Part shown: positions 44,643-56,097 of the stretch, one piece after another | Layout: every line of letters begins with the position of its first letter | How positions within the stretch are numbered: the stretch's first letter is position 1 | Origin: Lactuca virosa | Lineage: Eukaryota > Streptophyta > Magnoliopsida > Asterales > Asteraceae | Length of the DNA stretch: 64,000 nt | Assembly: GCA_928212115.1 (NCBI GenBank) | Contig: CAKMRJ010001112.1 | Location: 404,408,076-404,472,075, forward strand | Direction of reading: 5' to 3' | Notes under the pieces: model-generated | Told to the model about the DNA's origin: nothing | Databases searched by the model: none | What the model saw: the letters and a program-made list of their open reading frames with translations, nothing else | Position numbers and translations under genes: made by a program

Positions 44643-45403
44643 AAATGGGAGACTGTTGGAAAGAGTTTTTAAGGTCATTAACTATTGGTAATATTTCTAA
44701 TATAGTAGGGTCCTTTTGAGTTTCCCTTAAGACTCAAATTGCGTGCAATAAATAAAGGAGAAATTAGTTTATTAATTATTATGGTTTAATAACTAATTAA
44801 AAGATAATTGGAAAATATTTTATAAATTAATTAAACAGTTTAATTAATTAATTGGTTAACTATTAATTAGTCAATAGTTGGTTAATCATAAATATTCCAT
44901 AACCCCTTAAGGGATTAGGGTTGGAGGAAGTCTTCTTAGAGATAAGGAGGATTTCAAACATTCCATCGCATCCCACATGGGATGGAGGACAAAACCAAGG
45001 AAGGGATTCAAGGCTATAATAGGGTCTTATGGATCTCATTCTTCCTTGATTATTGGCTTGACTCTTCGCCATCATTCTCCCTCCCTTAAAGTGGACGAAT
45101 TCTTAGTGAGCTTGTCCCTCCTCCTCATAGTTGTCTTCATTTTGTTCTTTTGAGTTCATTGAGTGTGAACCAAGACAAGGATCCTGGTTTAGATCTTTTC
45201 ATCCAAACAAGCTGGTACGCACATGATCGCAAGCTTGAAGGTCATTATCTGCAAGAGAGGTATGTGGCTCTTCCTTTGTTTATGTTTTTCATAGGGTAGA
45301 AATAATAGCATGTAACTTAGATCTTTAGGTTGCATGAACACATTGAATGTAATTATGTTTTCGCTGCCATGCTATTGTGTTTAGATGCAAAGAAAATCTA
45401 ACA
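44643..45403 (+). repeat. Cop-B 3' LTR with polypurine tract
   Basis: The purine run AAATGGGAGAC (44643-44653) precedes an LTR that starts TGTTGGAAAGAG (44654) and ends AAATCTAACA (45403), 750 bp. It is AT-rich in the first third and has no similarity to the Cop-C LTR beyond the TGTTGGA start. No partner 5' LTR was found in the window. Confidence 0.75.
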
Positions 45404-46389
45404 TATGTGCCTTTAAATAGGCCCAAAACCTGACACCTCTAGAGGTTGGCCCATCAAGCACTTTGCACCGCGAGTTTCTTTAAAGGTCGCGTCGCGAACT
45501 AGTCGTGACATATCTAAATTCGTCGCGCTCCTACCAGAGAGAACATTAGAAACTTAATATTTCCATCTAATGAATAAAAAGCATTCATGAAAGTCTAAAT
45601 TGTATCGAATATTTTAAGAAGATTATTCACATATGAATTTTTATTGTATATATATTTTTCAACAATTATTGATTATTCACTTATTCCTGGTTAGTATAGT
45701 AATTTTTTGATGATTAATATTCAATTTGAATGACCATCATGTACAAAAAAAACCATATCACATTCATAAATTTTGTAGTTTACATGATTGTTATTAATAT
45801 GTGAATGATTAATATAAATGATAATTAGTAATGTAGTAATGTTAATGATTGCAAATATAAATAATTAAAATTACATGTGAATTCGAATAAATATTCATAT
45901 CTATATGGGAATCTTACTAAATTCACATATAAATCTAATTAATTTACTTGAATTATGTATCACTGCCACATTTTCATTATACGCGAATAAATTTATTAAG
46001 ATTCACAGCTGAGTTTGCACAAATTCACATGTGAATTATAAAATTGTTGCATAACTTGAGAATAATTTTAATTTTACTGTAAATTAATATTTGTAAAAAC
46101 TAGATGCAATTTTGATTCATAATGTAAATCAGAATGAACTGAAACTAAAAATAATAGTTTAGACTCACGTGTGAATTTAAACAAACCAAGAAAATTTAAA
46201 AAATAAAACATATAATATATAGGAAAAAATGTTAGAAAATTTCAATTATTTAGTTTTTTTTAATACAAAAATGAAGCCTAAAAAAGAGTATTTTTTGCTA
46301 TAACCTATTACACGTCAAACTAATAAATATACATCATCATCTTTGACCATCGCAATTGGTTTCTTGGTTTTTCTCGATTTCTTATTGAA

Positions 46390-46392
<3 letters not shown>
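45404..46392. other. AT-rich segment with scattered palindromes
   Basis: The first 140 bp (45404-45540) are GC-richer, with a TCGCG-rich patch. The rest is about 80% AT with no frame. ATTCACATATGAAT-type inverted repeats occur at 45625-45638 and, perfectly, at 46022-46037 (AATTCACATGTGAATT), like those in the array at 47843-48090. Confidence 0.5.

Positions 46393-46454
<62 letters not shown>
46393..46454. repeat. (TA)n microsatellite
   Basis: About 30 TA units. The following 485 bp to the next TA tract (46941) are AT-rich and hold no gene I can support. Confidence 0.95.
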
Positions 46455-46939
46455 CGATCTACCATGTAACTTATTCAAAATATTAATATAATCGGGTATA
46501 GTGACTTTTGCCAGTCAACTGGTATTTTTTTTTTAATAATTTAAACAAATAGTAGATCGCGTACAAAAAATTAGTGATTAAATATGTACAATTGATTAGC
46601 CTTACAAGTTATTAATCTTTTTTTTTAATCCAATCTAAGACAAAACATTTTCTTAAGACTACAAAGCGTACTACTACCAATGGGTCAATGAGAGGTATGA
46701 TGTGGCCTTGATGTTCTCTCGGCAACACCATGCCCCGAAAATTACATATTTTATGTATAATACATATTTTTAATAAATAGTATATACTTCTAATTACAAA
46801 TAATCAAATTTTTTCTTTTTCTACCCAATATTTTTCTAAACGACTCTCTATCCATATCTTAAATGGTCATTTCAGAATGTTAAATGTTAATGATTTTCAA
46901 TCAATATCAACCTTTAAGTTGTTTTATTCTACTAATATC

Positions 46940-46940
<1 letters not shown>

Positions 46941-46990
<50 letters not shown>

Positions 46991-48559
46991 GTAAGTTCAA
47001 TTGAGAAAATAAAAAAGGTTGAGAATGGAGGAATCATTCTCAGTCACTCATTTAATCTAAGCGTAAAAAGACACGGTGGAAAACTTGTAAATATGTTAAT
47101 AACCTTCAATCTCAAATACGTAACTATAGAGAATTCGATAACAGTTCGTTTATCATCAAAATTTCTCCTCTAACCTTCAACAATCATCCAGATTTCTTCA
47201 ACTAAACCATCATCAATGTCATCCAGTGTTAATCAATCATCGATATTCGTGGCTGGGAGGTTCGCCGTTCAAGACAGATTCACAACTCAAATTCATCAAT
47301 TGCATCGATTTCTTTGTTGAATACTCCGAATGTTCGTAGCTTGCAAGCATCTGTTAAAGTTCATAACGGATTTGGAACTGGAATTTCCCAGATTCGCAAA
47401 CAAACTCAGTTGGAATCGGAATTTCTTCGTTGTTCATGAAATTGGAATCGGAGTTCTGGACTCGCAGTCACAGTCGACATTGAAGGACTCGGAATCGGTA
47501 CTCACAGGTTCCCAATCGGATTTTCGGAAATCAAAATCAAAATGAGAAATCGATCAGACATAGGATGTCGCATCTGAAGTCGAAATCGGAAGTATATGAT
47601 GATTTGGAATTGATAACTTGAATTGGAAGTATCATGTTTTTAACATTTTTAAAATAGTTAAATTGTATGCACTCCAACTGTTTGATGAAATGCATAAACT
47701 AAATTACCACGTTATATTCACATATGAATATGTTTTCTCACATGAATCAGTATATGATTATTAAAAACACAAAATAAATATGCAAGTCTGTATGTTATTA
47801 ATATGTGAATAACATAAGAAAATTATATATATTTGTGAAAATACCTTCTAATATTCATAAGTGAATATATTCACAAGTAAATATACCTTGTAATATTCAT
47901 ATGTGAATATACTGTGTAATATTCATAAGTGAATATATCATCTAATATTCACAAGTGAATATACTATGTAATATACCATGTAATACTATGTAATATTCAC
48001 ATATGCAAATATCATTTAATATTCATAAATGAATATACCATCTAATATTCACAAGTGAATATACCATGTTAATATTCACAAGTAATGCATCGTCTAATAT
48101 TTAAATATGAATATAATATGTTTATTATATGCTATATTCATATATGAATGATACTTAAATTGTAAAAAAAATTAATCATACTTTTTATTTATAAGTGAAT
48201 AACGAATGTACAGTAATTAAACCTGATGCATTTTTATTCACTTATGAATAACGATAGCTGAAAATATAAAAAAAATAAATTTTTTATTTTATCTTAAAAC
48301 TATATCAATATGGATGTCTATTTGTAGAAAATAAATAACCATGAATTTTGGTATATTTAAAATCAGTTTTCGATAAAAATAGCTTCTTAAAAATTAAAAA
48401 AAAACGAAAAAAACTATGTTTTTGTATATATTAAGGTAATGATTAGCATAATTTAAGGAAATATGTTTTGTTGGAAAACACATGTCTATTCATTTCCCAT
48501 TTCCGCTGGTACAATGGAGGCTTTTGCGGCAAAAATAAAATAAGTGACTGAGAATGATT

Positions 48560-48616
<57 letters not shown>
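46941..48616. mobile_element. TA-flanked element with 20-bp inverted repeat and palindrome array
   Basis: TA tracts at 46941-46986 and 48563-48616 bracket about 1.6 kb. AGGAATCATTCTCAGTCACT at 47029-47048 is the exact inverse of 48543-48562, which abuts the right TA tract. The left side has about 42 extra bases starting GAGGTAAGTTCAATTGAGAA. Inside are a moderately GC-richer part (47160-47560) with a 71-codon ORF of no known domain, and an array of near-palindromes (47843-48090). No transposase is visible, so a non-autonomous DNA element is the best guess; the superfamily is unknown. Confidence 0.5.
47843..48090. repeat. ATTCACAAGTGAAT palindrome array
   Basis: About eight copies of TATTCA-(CA/TA)-AGTGAATA-type units, 27-50 bp apart (for example near 47851, 47893, 47920, 47944, 48030 and 48044), separated by ACCATGTAAT or ATCATCTAAT linkers. 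The arms pair (ATTCAC with GTGAAT) around a two-base centre. Confidence 0.8.
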
Positions 48617-48618
<2 letters not shown>

Positions 48619-49494
48619 TTTGAACAAATTATGTAAAAAAATATTTTTTCACAAATAGTAATTTTTTTAAAAAGTTTACTTAAAATAATAGTAAAATGTT
48701 TACGAAAAAATATTAATTAAATTTATATAAAAAATTTAAGTGACTTAATATAAACATAAAAACCTATAATATCCCAATTAAATTATATTTTTTCAATAGC
48801 CTGAAAGTTTAAAAATAGATCACATACATAATTAAATTTAATGGCTACCATTACAAATGAGTATCTCAACTAAATAATAAATAAAGTTCTAGTTTAATGT
48901 GAAGCTGTGGGTAACCTTATAACGCCCAGTTACTTTTTAATTTCGTAAAATTGTTGTCGGTTAACGTCTTTTAGAAATGTCGATGTCAACTAAATAAATG
49001 GTATCTAATCACAATCACTTTAATTGGGATTTTGCATCATTTGGATTTTCTTTTTCTTAGGATCTTAGTAATAGTAAGCGTAAATTATAGTTTGGTCCCA
49101 AGTGATATATTTATTGCAACAAGTTTATCATAATTTTAGAAATTTTGACCACTTCTTGTTATGAATCAATCAGTTTTGATTTTTATTCCGGTTATCGTCA
49201 ATGTATTTCCATTAATTATGTTTGAAAGGACTAAAATACCTATACTTTTTTATCTTTTTTTTTAAATGACATTATTATTAAATTAAATAATAAACCCCTA
49301 TACTATACTATCACCGCAGTATACCACCATGAAAACCCTATACCACCACTATTGCCGATGACTTCGTCAGTGTCGTTGTGAGACTCACCATCACTACCAT
49401 CATCATCACCACTGACATCAATAACCACCACCATTTCAACAATAGTTATCACCCTCATCACCAATTACCATTGTCATTAGTTACCACCACAATC
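48617..49494. other. AT-rich intergenic DNA, then CAC-rich low complexity
   Basis: 48617-49280 is AT-rich without frames. From about 49310 an ACC/ATC-rich tract encodes nothing recognisable; a similar CAC-rich tract resumes on the other side of hAT-1 (53514-53660), so hAT-1 sits inside it. Confidence 0.5.
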
Positions 49495-49779
49495 AATCAC
49501 TATTAGGGTTGTGCATGGGTCGGTTTGGACCCCAACCCAACCCAACCTGTAAATGGTCGGTTTTTGGTTTTCAGAATCGAATATGATTGGTTTCTGTTCG
49601 GTTCGGTTTCTCGGGTTCTGTTATCGGTTTGGGCGGTTTCTTGGGTTCAACCCATACACTTACGGGTTCTGGGTTTAGACCCATGGGTTTTGGGTTTAAA
49701 CCCATTTTCCGGAAATGGAGCAATAAGTTAAATAATTCAAAAAACACCAAATTGAAGTTAAATACTTCAAAAAACATGA

Positions 49780-49975
49780 GTTTTACAACCAAAACACAAT
49801 CAAAGTAAAACGCAAAGTCCGGAATTGTCGATTAGACGATTACAACCAAACACACAATCAAACTAAAACACAAAGTCCGGAATTGTCGATTAGATGATTA
49901 CAACCAAACACACAATCAAACTAAAACACAAAGCCCAGAATAGTCAAATAGTCGATTACAACCAAAACATGCAAA
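49780..49975. repeat. Three tandem 60-bp repeats in hAT-1
   Basis: A unit containing CACAAAGTCCGGAATTGTCG and GATTACAACCAAA occurs near 49790, 49850 and 49910, spaced about 60-61 bp, with the last diverged. Subterminal position, noncoding. Confidence 0.75.
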
Positions 49976-50239
49976 CACGAATCTTCAATCCACATCCATG
50001 TAAATCTCTTCAACAATTCCCGATTCATCTACAAACCAAAAAACATTAGTATTGATCAATGATTATTGAGTAATAAACTTGTGTAAAGGTTTAAAATTAT
50101 AATTATTGAGTTATAAACCTTTAAAATTCAAGTAAAATCCTCATCCATGCAACTCCCTTGACCACACCCTAATTCTTCTACAAACACAAAACAATAGTAT
50201 GTAGCTATAAACATATATAATTACAAACTTATAATTATG

Positions 50240-52592
50240 TAGAAAATAGTAAAATATTTACCGGTTTCTGTTGGCACCAACTTCTCTCGCGTCTCTTCCA
50301 TATATAAAGTCGTCATATTTTTAAACTGGATATCAATTGGGGTGTCCCATATCCAATCTTGTGCGCAAATCAAAGCTTCGGCAGTCACATATGTAAGGGA
50401 GCTTCTACTTTCATCAATCACCCTCCCGCCAGTACTGAATACCGACTCTGATGCAACTGTAGAGATTGGCATTCCTAAAACAAGTTTCGCCACTTCAGAA
50501 AGTACAAGAAACTTTGTTGAATTAGATTTCCACCACCCCAATATCTGGAAATCCTCCGCCCGCTTTTCCATCCCATCTGATAAATAAATCTCAAGCTCTG
50601 TTTTATTAACCCCATGACCATATTGTTCCACAAACCTTTCAAAATCGTATTCCATATCAAATCCATGCCCAAAATCAAAATAACTAGGTGTAGAAGACGA
50701 TGCATTCATTGTCTTTTCACATCTTTCTCTCTCCGTCTTGTTCTTGAAGTATTGAAACAAGTACTCTAGTGTTTTGTTGACATGCTCAAGAATTGTTTTT
50801 GTTTCGGTAGAATTCTTACCATAAATCAACTCCAAGCAATACTCCAAATAACACATCTTGTTGCGGGGATCTAAAACGACAGCAACATGAAGCAAAAAGT
50901 TCATGTTCTCAATGTTGTCCCAATATTTCTCGTATTTTTCTTTCATCGACTTTGCCATCTTTTTCTTTTTCTCGTCTGTGCTTGAACACATTCTAGTTAT
51001 GCTTGCTTAAATTGTCACAAGTTCCTTAAAAAATATATTTGTTGTCACATACTTGGAACCAGATATTTTTTTGTGACATTGTAAAAGATCCTCAAATAGT
51101 CGATAAAATACCTACCAAAGCAATTAAACAATAACAGATTTCACAATTGAAGTAAATATATATATATATATATATATATAGTATATATATAAGAGATATA
51201 GAGATATATATATAACTAGCAACCTCCCAATCGTCGGCATCGGGACTCCCCACAACTTTCTCATTTCTTCTTCTTTTTCTTGTAGTCACTTCACCATCAT
51301 CAACCTCACTTCTGCAAAAAGTTTTTAAACCACTATCAATCTCAAGAAGCCTACAATACAAAATAAAGCCAAATAAAAACATTAGTATGTAAATTATATA
51401 ACAAAAATTAATATATCATACTTAATAGTATATAAAATACCTATCAAACGCCGCCTCATACTTTTCTGCCATCTCTAACATCAAAAATGTAGAATTCCAT
51501 CTTGTGTCAACATCAAGGGATGGTTTCTTACTACAATTAATCTTCACTTTCTCAACACACTCTACGAATGTAGTAAACCTAGCACCCGATGACCTCACAT
51601 ACTTCACAGCATTTCAGATCTTTATGATGGAACTAAAATGTTCTTCTAAACCGTCCCTAACCACAAGATTTATGATATGAACACAACACCTCAAATGCAA
51701 GTATTTGCAATCCAAAAAAGCATGGGGTCCCCTAAGCATGGTCGGTAGATACCTAATTGCCCCATCATTTGAGGAAGCATTATCCATAGTCACTGTAAAC
51801 ACCTTCTCAATTCCCCAATTCTGTAAGCATTTATAAACGAGTTTTCCTATGGTTACACCTTTGTGATTTGCAATGGGACAAAAGGTTAAGAATTTTCTTT
51901 CTCAAAAGCCACGTCTCATCAACCCAATGTACCGTTAAACAACTATAGTTAATGTTTTGGATGGATGTCCGAGTATCAGTTGTAATGGAGACAGTTTGAT
52001 TTTTTAAAACATCCTTCAATTTATACATTTCTTTTTTGTATATCTGCAAACAATCCCTTGCGACAGTCCACCTTGAAGGAAATTTTTATAGAGGTTGCAA
52101 ATCCCATGAATATTCCTTAAATCCTTCGTCTTCAACTATACTAAAAGGTTGATTGTCTTTAATACACATGCGGGCTAAGGAATTCCTACATTTCTCTTGG
52201 CTGAAGGAATGAACTTCCAAAGAAGTAGCCCCCGAGTCTTCCACCTTTTTGAAACTCAACACATATTGTTTTTTCGTATCACCAACTTTACCTTTAGGGT
52301 CGTCAACAGGAGATTTTGGACAGTAAAGTCTTAAATGACTTACCATTGCACTCGTACCATTTTTCTTTGAATTTGCACACATCATTGTTGGACAATATGG
52401 GCATTTCACTTTCTTAGCACCCTTCTTTACGACATCTCGATCAAAATGTTGCCATACCCAAGATACTCTATGACCACCACCCTTATTATCTGCAACTTCT
52501 TCATCATCTCCTTGATCAACATCAAGATCAACATCAACAGTTTGTGGAGCATCAACATCAACAGTTTGTGCATCTAGTTGAGACATTTCCAT
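50240..52592 (-). pseudogene. hAT-1 transposase (DAYSLEEPER/RICESLEEPER type), broken
   Basis: It cuts and pastes hAT elements. The start at 52592 opens Met-Glu-Met-Ser-Gln with an acidic N-terminus, then a BED zinc finger: Trp-Gln-His-Phe...Cys-Pro-Tyr-Cys...His-Leu-Arg-Leu-Tyr-Cys (about residues 45-95). The catalytic core follows, with Thr-Thr-Asp-Thr (first Asp, about 51985) and Val-Thr-Met-Asp-Asn-Ala-Ser-Ser-Asn-Asp (51770-51800). Next are Asp-Thr-Arg-Trp-Asn-Ser-Thr (51490) and the C-terminal hAT dimerisation domain (50221-50991: Ser-Thr-Val-Ala-Ser-Glu-Ser-Val-Phe-Ser-Thr-Gly-Gly-Arg-Val). GT...AG introns seem to lie at about 51355-51440 and 51105-51225. Damage: in-frame stops near 52084, 51610 and 51008, and a frameshift near 51885. 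Confidence 0.88.
51157..51212. repeat. TA-rich tract inside a transposase intron
   Basis: Interrupted TA units with GAGATATAGAGATA interruptions, in the putative intron of the hAT-1 transposase. Confidence 0.7.
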
Positions 52593-53513
52593 CTACATAG
52601 AAAAAAATATAATCAACATCAACAGTTTCTGGCATTACCAAAAACATTATGTTTTTAGGTCATACAGGAACAATATTTCATCATCAAAATGAAAAAATTC
52701 ATAATAAACAACCAATATTTCAGCATTATAATTCATAAACAAATTCCAAAACCAAACCATCAACTTTGAGTTAACAAATTGAGTATTATATACAAATTTG
52801 TAGTAGTCGGAATAAGAAATTGAACATTAGTGTGTAATAATTTCATAAATTGAACCAGTGTAGAAGACTAGAAGAGTCGGCAGTTTCCTGCCATTCCATA
52901 ATCGGCGTACTAATCGGCTATTTGGGGACGAACAAGTAATCCAATAGCAACAAAGCAACACACAAATTCGCAATTGCAACCAAGAAGTGAGAAACTAAAA
53001 AGCGAGAAGGGATAAATTTGAAAACAAAACTGATAATTTGATAAGTGAGACGTGAGAAGGAACTGTCGAAGGCGTAGCAGGCTAGCAGCTTTGGAAGGGT
53101 GGCGCCGATGATTTGGGAACGGGGTTGAGCTCGTCGGAGCTCTTGCTATTGGAGTGTTGCGTCGTCGGCTTCGATCGGGGGAGGGGAGATGAGAAATATT
53201 AAGAACGACGCTAAGTGAGAAAGTGAGACCTGATTTCCGATTTCGATTTATAGATTACGCCATTTAGGGTTGTAATATTAAATATTTTGTGTTTTTTAAT
53301 ATATACATGGGTCGGTTCTTGGGTCGGTTTCTTGGGTTTACATATGGGTCGGTTTTACAGGTTTAGTGGGTCGGTTTCTATGTAAAAACCGAAACCGAAC
53401 CCGATTTTACGGTTTTTAAAAAATTTAAACCCTAACCGTCGGTTTTGCTTTGGTTTCGGTTTTGTCGGTTTTAATCGGTTTCTTGGTTTGGGTTTGCTCA
53501 CCCCAAATCACTA

Positions 53514-54180
53514 CTAACCACCACTAAATTGAAATCCCTAATCCTCACCTCCAATATTAAGTCTGACTCCACCTACATTCACCCACCACCATCGACTCCA
53601 TGACTCGAACCACTACTACTGCCACTAGCCCCACAACTACCACCTAAAAATTGATGTCAAACGCTACCTAAATCCTAAATCAAAACCAAATTGAAATCCC
53701 TACACTAATCTAAATCAAAATAAATACACTAATCTAAATCAAAACAAAAAATAAATCCCCTAACCTAAAAGTAAATTAGTATCAAGAAGGGAATTTTGGC
53801 GTGTTGCGTGCTGCATAGGAGTAGGTAAGGTGGCAGATGCAGGTTGGAGATGTATTATATAACAAAAACAATTAAAGGGTGGTGGATAAGAAAGAGAGGC
53901 GTGGAGGTTAAGTGGTGGTCAGAGGGGAAGCACAATGACGGGGTTTTAGGGGTGGTGGGAGGATGTGAGGCTAGTGTTGAGAGAGGGTAAACATAATATA
54001 TATGTGGTAGGCGGTGGTTTTGAAGCCGTCAGCTGATTTGGCTTTGATGAAGGTGAATCGGTTCTGAGAAGGGGAGAGCATATGGGATTATGGCTAGAGA
54101 ACGATAGGGGACTGATTCAAAACGTAAGGTTCTTATTCCCTTTTTTAACTCAATTACATAAATGGTTTGTTAACCGTCAA
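53514..54180. other. CAC-rich and G-rich low-complexity DNA
   Basis: 53514-53660 continues the CAC-rich tract found left of hAT-1. 53660-53770 has repeated AATCTAAATCAAAA units. 53830-54000 is G-rich (GGTGG). No gene. Confidence 0.5.
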
Positions 54181-54215
54181 TATATATATATATATATTAT
54201 AGATATATATATAAT

Positions 54216-54246
<31 letters not shown>
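54181..54246. repeat. Interrupted (TA)n microsatellite
   Basis: TA runs broken by two ATAGATA interruptions. It ends immediately before AGGAAGGATCATTTGAGAAC, which resembles the sequence after the TA tract at 46987. Confidence 0.92.
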
Positions 54247-54248
<2 letters not shown>

Positions 54249-55521
54249 AAGGATCATTTGAGAACTCATATATTCCCGAGAACCCGAGAACCAAACAAGA
54301 GCCGCCGGATGAAAATAATAGATGGCCAAGATGATTTGTGGCATTGTTGTAAATAATTGGAAAAAAATAGAACGGGGTAGCTTATTAAATTGAATCAAAT
54401 GACATTTTAGGGAGAAGATAATTTGGTCGATCATCCTTATACTCTCCCTTCATCTTGTTTCTCTCTCTCTCTCTCTCTCCCACCCTTTCATCCCGCTTCG
54501 ACCATCTCCCCTCCGACTATCCATATCCGATAATCTCCAGATCGTCGACGACATTTTCTTGACCAAATACATGTTTCCGATGAGTCGGATTCCTAAAATC
54601 GACGAAGATTGGCCGACGATAATGAATATGCTTAAGCAGAATCGATGAGTAATGGTGTTTACTTCCAAATCGGAAAAAGAGGCATCCGAGGGAATCACTT
54701 ATGAGCGGAGATGCATCGTTGAAAAATCAATGAATGATTAATGTAAGTTTTAGTTTTTGAGCTACTTTATTGAATTGTCATCGTGGATCTATTTGACAGT
54801 ACCTTTGTCGATACGTGCCTCCTCCACGTTAATTCTGCCTCCTTCGAATCCTTACCTGCCGATCTTACCTACCGTAATCGGTTCCTCCTCCATGATGATT
54901 CTGAAGCCATGGGCGTACCTGGTCTTCTGATGTATTATTTCACCATCTACTGCAGTTGTGATGGGAAATGGTAATTCCTTATAACGATTGCATCACAGTT
55001 TTCATTGCTTGCTCTTCTTTCATGTTCAATTTTTTGATGAATCCTTTTCAAGAACATCACTATTCGTGCAGTCCCTTCACATTTTTCTTGGTCTTGATTC
55101 AGTACCGAATTACACTCTTGCTGATATCAGTGAGCAATCTATGCTTAAAATGCATGTAAAACCAGAGGTATTTATCTATGCTATGAATGTTTAAAGCACA
55201 ACAACTCTTTGTTTTTATATTTGTATAAATTATATTGTTCTCATGTTACAGACATCAGAGATATGTCTGTATGTTGTTTGTGCTGTTTTGAGAGGCATAA
55301 CTTTCAGTGAGGCAAGATATAATTGCTTCATTGATCTCCAAGATAAGCTTCACCAAAATATATGCAGGTAATATATGAATCTTATATTTTTTCCAGCTGT
55401 AGTATGTTACAAGTGAAGTTGCTGACATCACTGGTTTCAAAGTATGTATTGTATCACAGGACATATAAGATTGAATTTATAAACTCATGTCATATTTATC
55501 TAAAAGGAGTAAAGTAGAAAT
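54247..55521 (+). mobile_element. TA-bordered segment carrying captured gene exons
   Basis: It starts after a TA tract with GGAAGGATCATTTGAGAAC, the same style of end as near 46987 (GAGGTAAGTTCAATTGAGAA). It includes a CT microsatellite (54459-54479) and a split fragment of a tRNA synthetase gene (55072-55367). A 63-codon ORF at 54783 has no domain I know. The right end was not found; copia Cop-E seems to begin at about 55522. No transposase is present. A transposon-captured gene fragment is a plausible reading, but a plain pseudogene duplication is possible. Confidence 0.45.
55072..55367 (+). pseudogene. Fragment of cytosolic phenylalanyl-tRNA synthetase beta subunit
   Basis: The parent enzyme charges tRNA-Phe in the cytosol; this is only a piece. 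Exon a (about 55072-55167) follows a TTCGTGCAG acceptor and encodes ...Asn-Tyr-Thr-Leu-Ala-Asp-Ile-Ser...Met-Leu-Lys-Met-His-Val-Lys-Pro-Glu. An 84-nt intron (55168-55251, GTATTT...TTACAG) follows. Exon b (55252-55367) encodes Val-Cys-Ala-Val-Leu-Arg-Gly, Glu-Ala-Arg-Tyr-Asn and Asp-Leu-Gln-Asp-Lys-Leu-His-Gln-Asn-Ile-Cys-Arg, a hallmark of eukaryotic PheRS beta, and ends at a GTAATA donor. The frame is open across both exons. The next exon is missing. The identification rests on remembered family conservation; introns kept in place mean the copy was made from DNA, not mRNA. Confidence 0.75.
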
Positions 55522-55993
55522 ATGTGTTAATTAGTTGGACATATGTAAGTGATTAGTCAATGGGATAATGTGAAAAGTGTAAAAATGTAATAGTAAATAA
55601 CACTAGAGACTTAGAGTTAAATTATGTTATAAAGGAAGCTTAAAGGTATTCTATTACAATGGATTTGTCTTACAACTATTCTTCTTCAATAAACATAGTC
55701 TTTATGTACACCTTCATCTTTTTGTAACCATTTGCATCTCTCAAACCTACAACCCCTCACCCTTTATTCATTCACATTTTATCATCATCATCATCATCAT
55801 CATCATCAAAGCTCCACAAAATATGCACATTTAACCAAATTTTCATTTGCTATTCACTTCCAAAAGCAACAATTGTTTCAAATCTATTACACAATTAAAT
55901 ATATTATAGAATAGAGGGTATCAATGTGTAATATCTAAACCTATATATGTTGATTGTATGTAACCTAATACGTAACAATAAAATTAGTCGGCA
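55522..55993 (+). repeat. Putative Cop-E 5' LTR
   Basis: A candidate LTR from TGTTAATTAGTTGG to about GTCGGCA, just before the primer site. It has a TATA-like TTATAAAGG near 55630 and an (ATC)n microsatellite (55781-55807). The left boundary is a guess because no partner LTR is available. Confidence 0.4.
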
Positions 55994-55998
55994 CTTTA

Positions 55999-56010
55999 TG
56001 GTATCAGAGC
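55999..56010 (+). other. Cop-E primer-binding site
   Basis: TGGTATCAGAGC, initiator tRNA-Met type, shortly before the gag region. Confidence 0.85.
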
Positions 56011-56097
56011 ACAAGGTTTCTTGCTGCCTACTGCTACCGATCAACAACTAGGGATTCTCACAATCAAGGTCAACAATCAATCTCCTATCAATCGATC

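Larger units (their letters stand above)
49503..53505 (-). mobile_element. hAT-1: hAT-family DNA transposon
   Basis: A 4.0-kb element flanked by perfect 8-bp duplications AATCACTA (49495-49502 and 53506-53513), the length typical of hAT. The ends are short imperfect inverted repeats: TTAGGGTTGTGCA at the left and, inverted, TGGGGTGAGCA at the right. Both subterminal zones (49505-49700 and 53305-53495) hold repeated TCGGTTTCTTGGGTT-like motifs, probably transposase-binding sites. The interior encodes a transposase on the minus strand. About 500 bp between the left end and the gene contain three copies of an ACAACCAAACACACAATCAA block (49780-49970). Confidence 0.9.

Noticed and set aside
47330..47545. 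71-codon ORF in the TA-flanked element
   Set aside because: Ser/Glu-rich with repeated Gly-Ile-Gly/Ser-Gln-Ser stretches from GGAATCGG repeats; no domain.
54247..55521. Helitron capture of the PheRS fragment
   Set aside because: I could not find a CTRR end with a preceding hairpin or a Rep/helicase, so no superfamily is claimed.
55732..55914. 60-codon ORF with a poly-His run
   Set aside because: Caused by the ATC trinucleotide repeat in the presumed Cop-E LTR.
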